This document shows, piece after piece, positions 5,572-7,485 of a stretch of 7,485 bases of DNA. Positions within the stretch are counted from its first letter, which is position 1, and every line of letters starts with the position of its first letter. The stretch spans positions 1-7,485 of the forward strand of contig JAJZZQ010000072.1 in the NCBI GenBank assembly GCA_021797525.1. The letters are read 5' to 3'. This DNA is from Thermoplasmata archaeon (GTDB taxonomy: Archaea > Thermoplasmatota > Thermoplasmata > Thermoplasmatales > Thermoplasmataceae). The notes beneath the pieces are model-generated. The model saw only the letters and a list, made by a program, of their open reading frames with translations. It was not told the DNA's origin and did not search any database. Position numbers and translations under genes: made by a program.

Positions 5572-5585
5572 TGAAATTTCGCTAT
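5568..5585. repeat. 18-bp near-perfect palindrome at the pyrK stop
   Basis: ATAGTGAAATTTCGCTAT has nine-base arms with no loop; eight of the nine pairs are Watson-Crick and one is T/G. It covers the pyrK stop codon and ends about 48 nt before the ATG of the following gene. It could be a dimeric repressor site. About one such site is expected by chance in an AT-rich window of this size, so it is only a candidate. Confidence 0.3.
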
Positions 5586-5599
5586 AGAACTTACATATG

Positions 5600-5624
5600 C
5601 ACATAATAAAATAAAGGAGTTGAT
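5600..5624 (+). promoter_or_regulatory. Box A-like tract and Shine-Dalgarno before the TPR protein gene
   Basis: CACATAATAAAATAA (5600-5613) is centred about 26 nt before the ATG at 5634 and could be a box A for a leaderless start. Directly after it, AAGGAGTTGAT (5614-5624) matches the archaeal consensus AAGGAGGTGAT with one mismatch and ends 9 nt before the ATG. A Shine-Dalgarno this good argues that the gene is instead read on a longer mRNA, perhaps by read-through from pyrK 62 nt upstream. Both cannot be the main signal. Confidence 0.45.
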
Positions 5625-5633
5625 ATTGGAAGA

Positions 5634-7485
5634 ATGGAACGTCTTCTATCTTATAGCCAGGCATATGAGCATCTTGAGAAGGCTTTAGGTAGCCTGCCTG
5701 TAAAAACTACAACCTATCTGGTTATAGGAAGAAGAGGATATGGCACAACATTACTTCTAAACCAGCTCCAAAAAATAGGAGAAAAAATAAACCCTACTGT
5801 TTTCTCTGCAGATTCATGCAACGGTGGTGGAGTATTCAGGCTCTACCCATTCAATGACATATTGAATCAGGTAACTTCAGAATCCAGGGACCGATCGCTT
5901 GAGGAAATAGTCGATGGATTCCGGCATGAATTCTTAAAGAGGAAAGGGACAAATATCGTTGTTATCCTTGGGCTAGAAAGGCTCGACCAGCAGCAGAGAG
6001 ACCTCTTCGTATACCTTTCCCAGATAAGTGTTTCAAGCAACTTTGTTCTTTTTGGAACAATAGATGAGGAAAGGGAACTGGAACATGAACTATCCATACC
6101 TCCTATTAACAATGTTAACGTTTCACTGGAGATCATAAGGTTAAAGAGGCCAGTAAACGAGGATTTTGCCTTTTTTCTTAAGAAATCAGGATATAGAATC
6201 CCTGATAATTTTCTTGCAGAACTTGCAAGGCTAGTTAACGGAAGTTTCGAGATGTTAACATACTGCCTGAAATACTACGAAGAACAGGGAATAATAAATC
6301 ATGACAAGGAGCTCCAGGAAGCATCCTTCAGGTTCTTCCCAATTCCTCCGAGCATAGAGGTGACGTACCGCCGAATACTTTCTCAACTTGATTCAGAGGA
6401 AAAAAGGATACTTCAAATACTGGCCCTGGTAGGTGAGGATTTGCCGGTAGACTACCTGAAAAGGGTGACTGGGCTTCAATCAGACGAACTCCTGGATATA
6501 CTTGACAGGCTGGAGGAAAAGAACCTGATCTCAATGAAAAATTTGAACTATAGAATAGACAATCAGAGTTTAAGTGACATGATCTTTGAGGACATGTCAT
6601 CAGCAAGCGGCCAGAAGACCCTTCAGGATTTCATGTCCTCCAAGGCCTATGAGGATCTGCAGTTTGTAACAAAGTTGAAACTGTTCTCCAAGGTTAAGGA
6701 TGCTAAAAAAATTGAAAAAACTGTGCTTCAGGAGTGGAACAAGGTACTTAAGTCAGGCTTTACCAATTCAGTCTCTTCACAATTCTTCTTATCTCTGGAA
6801 AAACTAATATCTGACACAAAAGCAAAAAATGCTTTAAAGATTATGGCCGCGGACACTCTTCTGCAGGAAAACAATGTAAGCAAAGCATATGAGATATACA
6901 CAAGCCCAGAGATAATGGATTCTTTTCCCGAGATAAGCCTTCTTGGCAAAGCGAGAGTATTGTGGAAGAATAATGCCTATGATGAAGCAATAAAGGCATG
7001 CAGGACCCTGATTGATGAAGAGTATGATAACAGCACAAGAGGATATGCATGTATAATTGCTGCTAACTCTTACTACAGCAAGAATGATTTCCGGAAATCT
7101 ATGGAATACAGCATTCTAGCTGAGAAAATCTCAAAGGAGAATGGCCTGAATGACATACTTGCAGATTCCTTGAACGCCATGGGAAATAACAGTGTCAAGG
7201 GATTTGATCTGGATGGGGCACAGGCACTTTACAGCAAGTCTCTTGAGATTAACAGAAAACTCAAAAGGTTTGGCAAAATATTGCAGTCACTTAACAATAT
7301 AGCAATTATTCTGAGTTATAGAGGAAAATATGAAGAGGCAGTGGAGATGCTGCAGGACCTCATATCTGAATCCTACATAACAGGAGACCTTGTATCAAGA
7401 GCCTATGCACTTTACAATCTGTCTGAGATCTTCTATAACTCTGGAAGGCTTGATGATTCGCTTAAACTGATTGGATCGACAGAAA
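5634..7485 (+). CDS. TPR protein with degenerate STAND/AAA-like NTPase domain (runs off right edge)
   Basis: From ATG 5634 the frame stays open for 617 codons to the window end. Residues 1-230 look like a P-loop NTPase domain of the STAND/archaeal-ATPase kind: strand TTTYLVIG, then GRRGYGTT (32-39) in the Walker A place, and NIVVILGLERLD (107-118) in the Walker B place. Residues about 243-305 (EEKRILQILALVGEDLPV, later ILDRLEEKNLIS) look like a winged-helix domain, as in MalT-type and other STAND proteins. From about 390 onward the chain is helical with TPR-like units, for example KARVLWKNNAYDEAIKACR (439-457), ADSLNAMGNNSVKGFDLDGA (510-529), SLNNIAIILSYRGKYEEAVE (552-571) and ALYNLSEIFYNSGRLDDSL (592-610). 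STAND proteins act as signal-controlled switches or scaffolds. In this copy the Walker A lysine is Thr and the Walker B acids are missing, so ATP hydrolysis is doubtful. The protein is probably cytoplasmic; its ligand and partners are unknown. Confidence 0.75.
   Translation, partial: MERLLSYSQAYEHLEKALGSLPVKTTTYLVIGRRGYGTTLLLNQLQKIGEKINPTVFSADSCNGGGVFRLYPFNDILNQVTSESRDRSLEEIVDGFRHEFLKRKGTNIVVILGLERLDQQQRDLFVYLSQISVSSNFVLFGTIDEERELEHELSIPPINNVNVSLEIIRLKRPVNEDFAFFLKKSGYRIPDNFLAELARLVNGSFEMLTYCLKYYEEQGIINHDKELQEASFRFFPIPPSIEVTYRRILSQLDSEEKRILQILALVGEDLPVDYLKRVTGLQSDELLDILDRLEEKNLISMKNLNYRIDNQSLSDMIFEDMSSASGQKTLQDFMSSKAYEDLQFVTKLKLFSKVKDAKKIEKTVLQEWNKVLKSGFTNSVSSQFFLSLEKLISDTKAKNALKIMAADTLLQENNVSKAYEIYTSPEIMDSFPEISLLGKARVLWKNNAYDEAIKACRTLIDEEYDNSTRGYACIIAANSYYSKNDFRKSMEYSILAEKISKENGLNDILADSLNAMGNNSVKGFDLDGAQALYSKSLEINRKLKRFGKILQSLNNIAIILSYRGKYEEAVEMLQDLISESYITGDLVSRAYALYNLSEIFYNSGRLDDSLKLIGSTE

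Noticed and set aside
6328..7050. Minus-strand frames of about 70-90 aa within the TPR protein gene
   Set aside because: All lie opposite a continuous 617-codon frame with TPR-like sequence and show no protein-like features.
1..7485. CRISPR array, tRNA, rRNA, transposase or integration site
   Set aside because: I looked on both strands and saw no regularly spaced repeats, cloverleaf genes, transposase frames or paired terminal repeats.

Overview
The window looks like chromosomal DNA of a Thermoplasmatales-type euryarchaeon (Thermoplasma/Ferroplasma/Cuniculiplasma relatives). The pointers are AT-leaning composition, heavy use of AGG/AGA for Arg and ATA for Ile, archaeal box A (TATA) elements about 26-31 nt upstream of several start codons with almost no 5' leader, an archaeal pilin N-terminal signal, and a PyrD-PyrK pair of archaeal appearance. 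The lineage is an inference from content; no rRNA or other marker gene is present.

Layout, left to right. (1) Minus strand, 1-138: the first 46 residues of a DEAD-box RNA helicase with a complete Q motif; it runs off the left edge. (2) 139-387: a 249-bp intergenic stretch with one good TATA-like element and T-rich tracts. (3) Minus strand, 388-2166: an acylaminoacyl-peptidase-like S9 serine peptidase gene split by a single in-frame TAA (1645-1647) into a 173-aa propeller fragment and a 412-aa fragment with the rest of the propeller and the intact hydrolase domain and catalytic triad. (4) 2167-2427: a 261-bp intergenic stretch holding the S9 promoter and the 3' end signals of the next gene. 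(5) Minus strand, 2428-3323: a one-TM protein with an NfeD-type OB domain, preceded by an archaeal type IV pilin-like protein. (6) 3324-3436: a divergent promoter region. (7) Plus strand, 3437-5571: a tight operon of a PEBP/YbhB-family protein, dihydroorotate dehydrogenase (pyrD, class 1B type with catalytic Cys) and its FAD/[2Fe-2S] electron-transfer subunit (pyrK). (8) Plus strand, 5634 to the right edge: 617 residues of an open-ended protein with an NTPase-like N-terminal domain, a probable winged helix and TPR-like helical repeats; both Walker motifs are degenerate.

How the genes work together. The best-supported functional unit is pyrD-pyrK: PyrD oxidises dihydroorotate to orotate, and PyrK passes the electrons through its iron-sulfur cluster and FAD to NAD+. 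The PEBP gene is probably co-transcribed, but nothing shows a role in pyrimidine synthesis. The pilin-like and NfeD-like genes both encode envelope proteins and may be co-expressed. The most distinctive points are the nonsense-split peptidase with a possible re-initiation site, and the STAND/AAA-like TPR protein that appears to have lost its ATP-binding lysine and Walker B acids. I see no CRISPR array, tRNA, rRNA, insertion sequence or obvious new multigene defence system.
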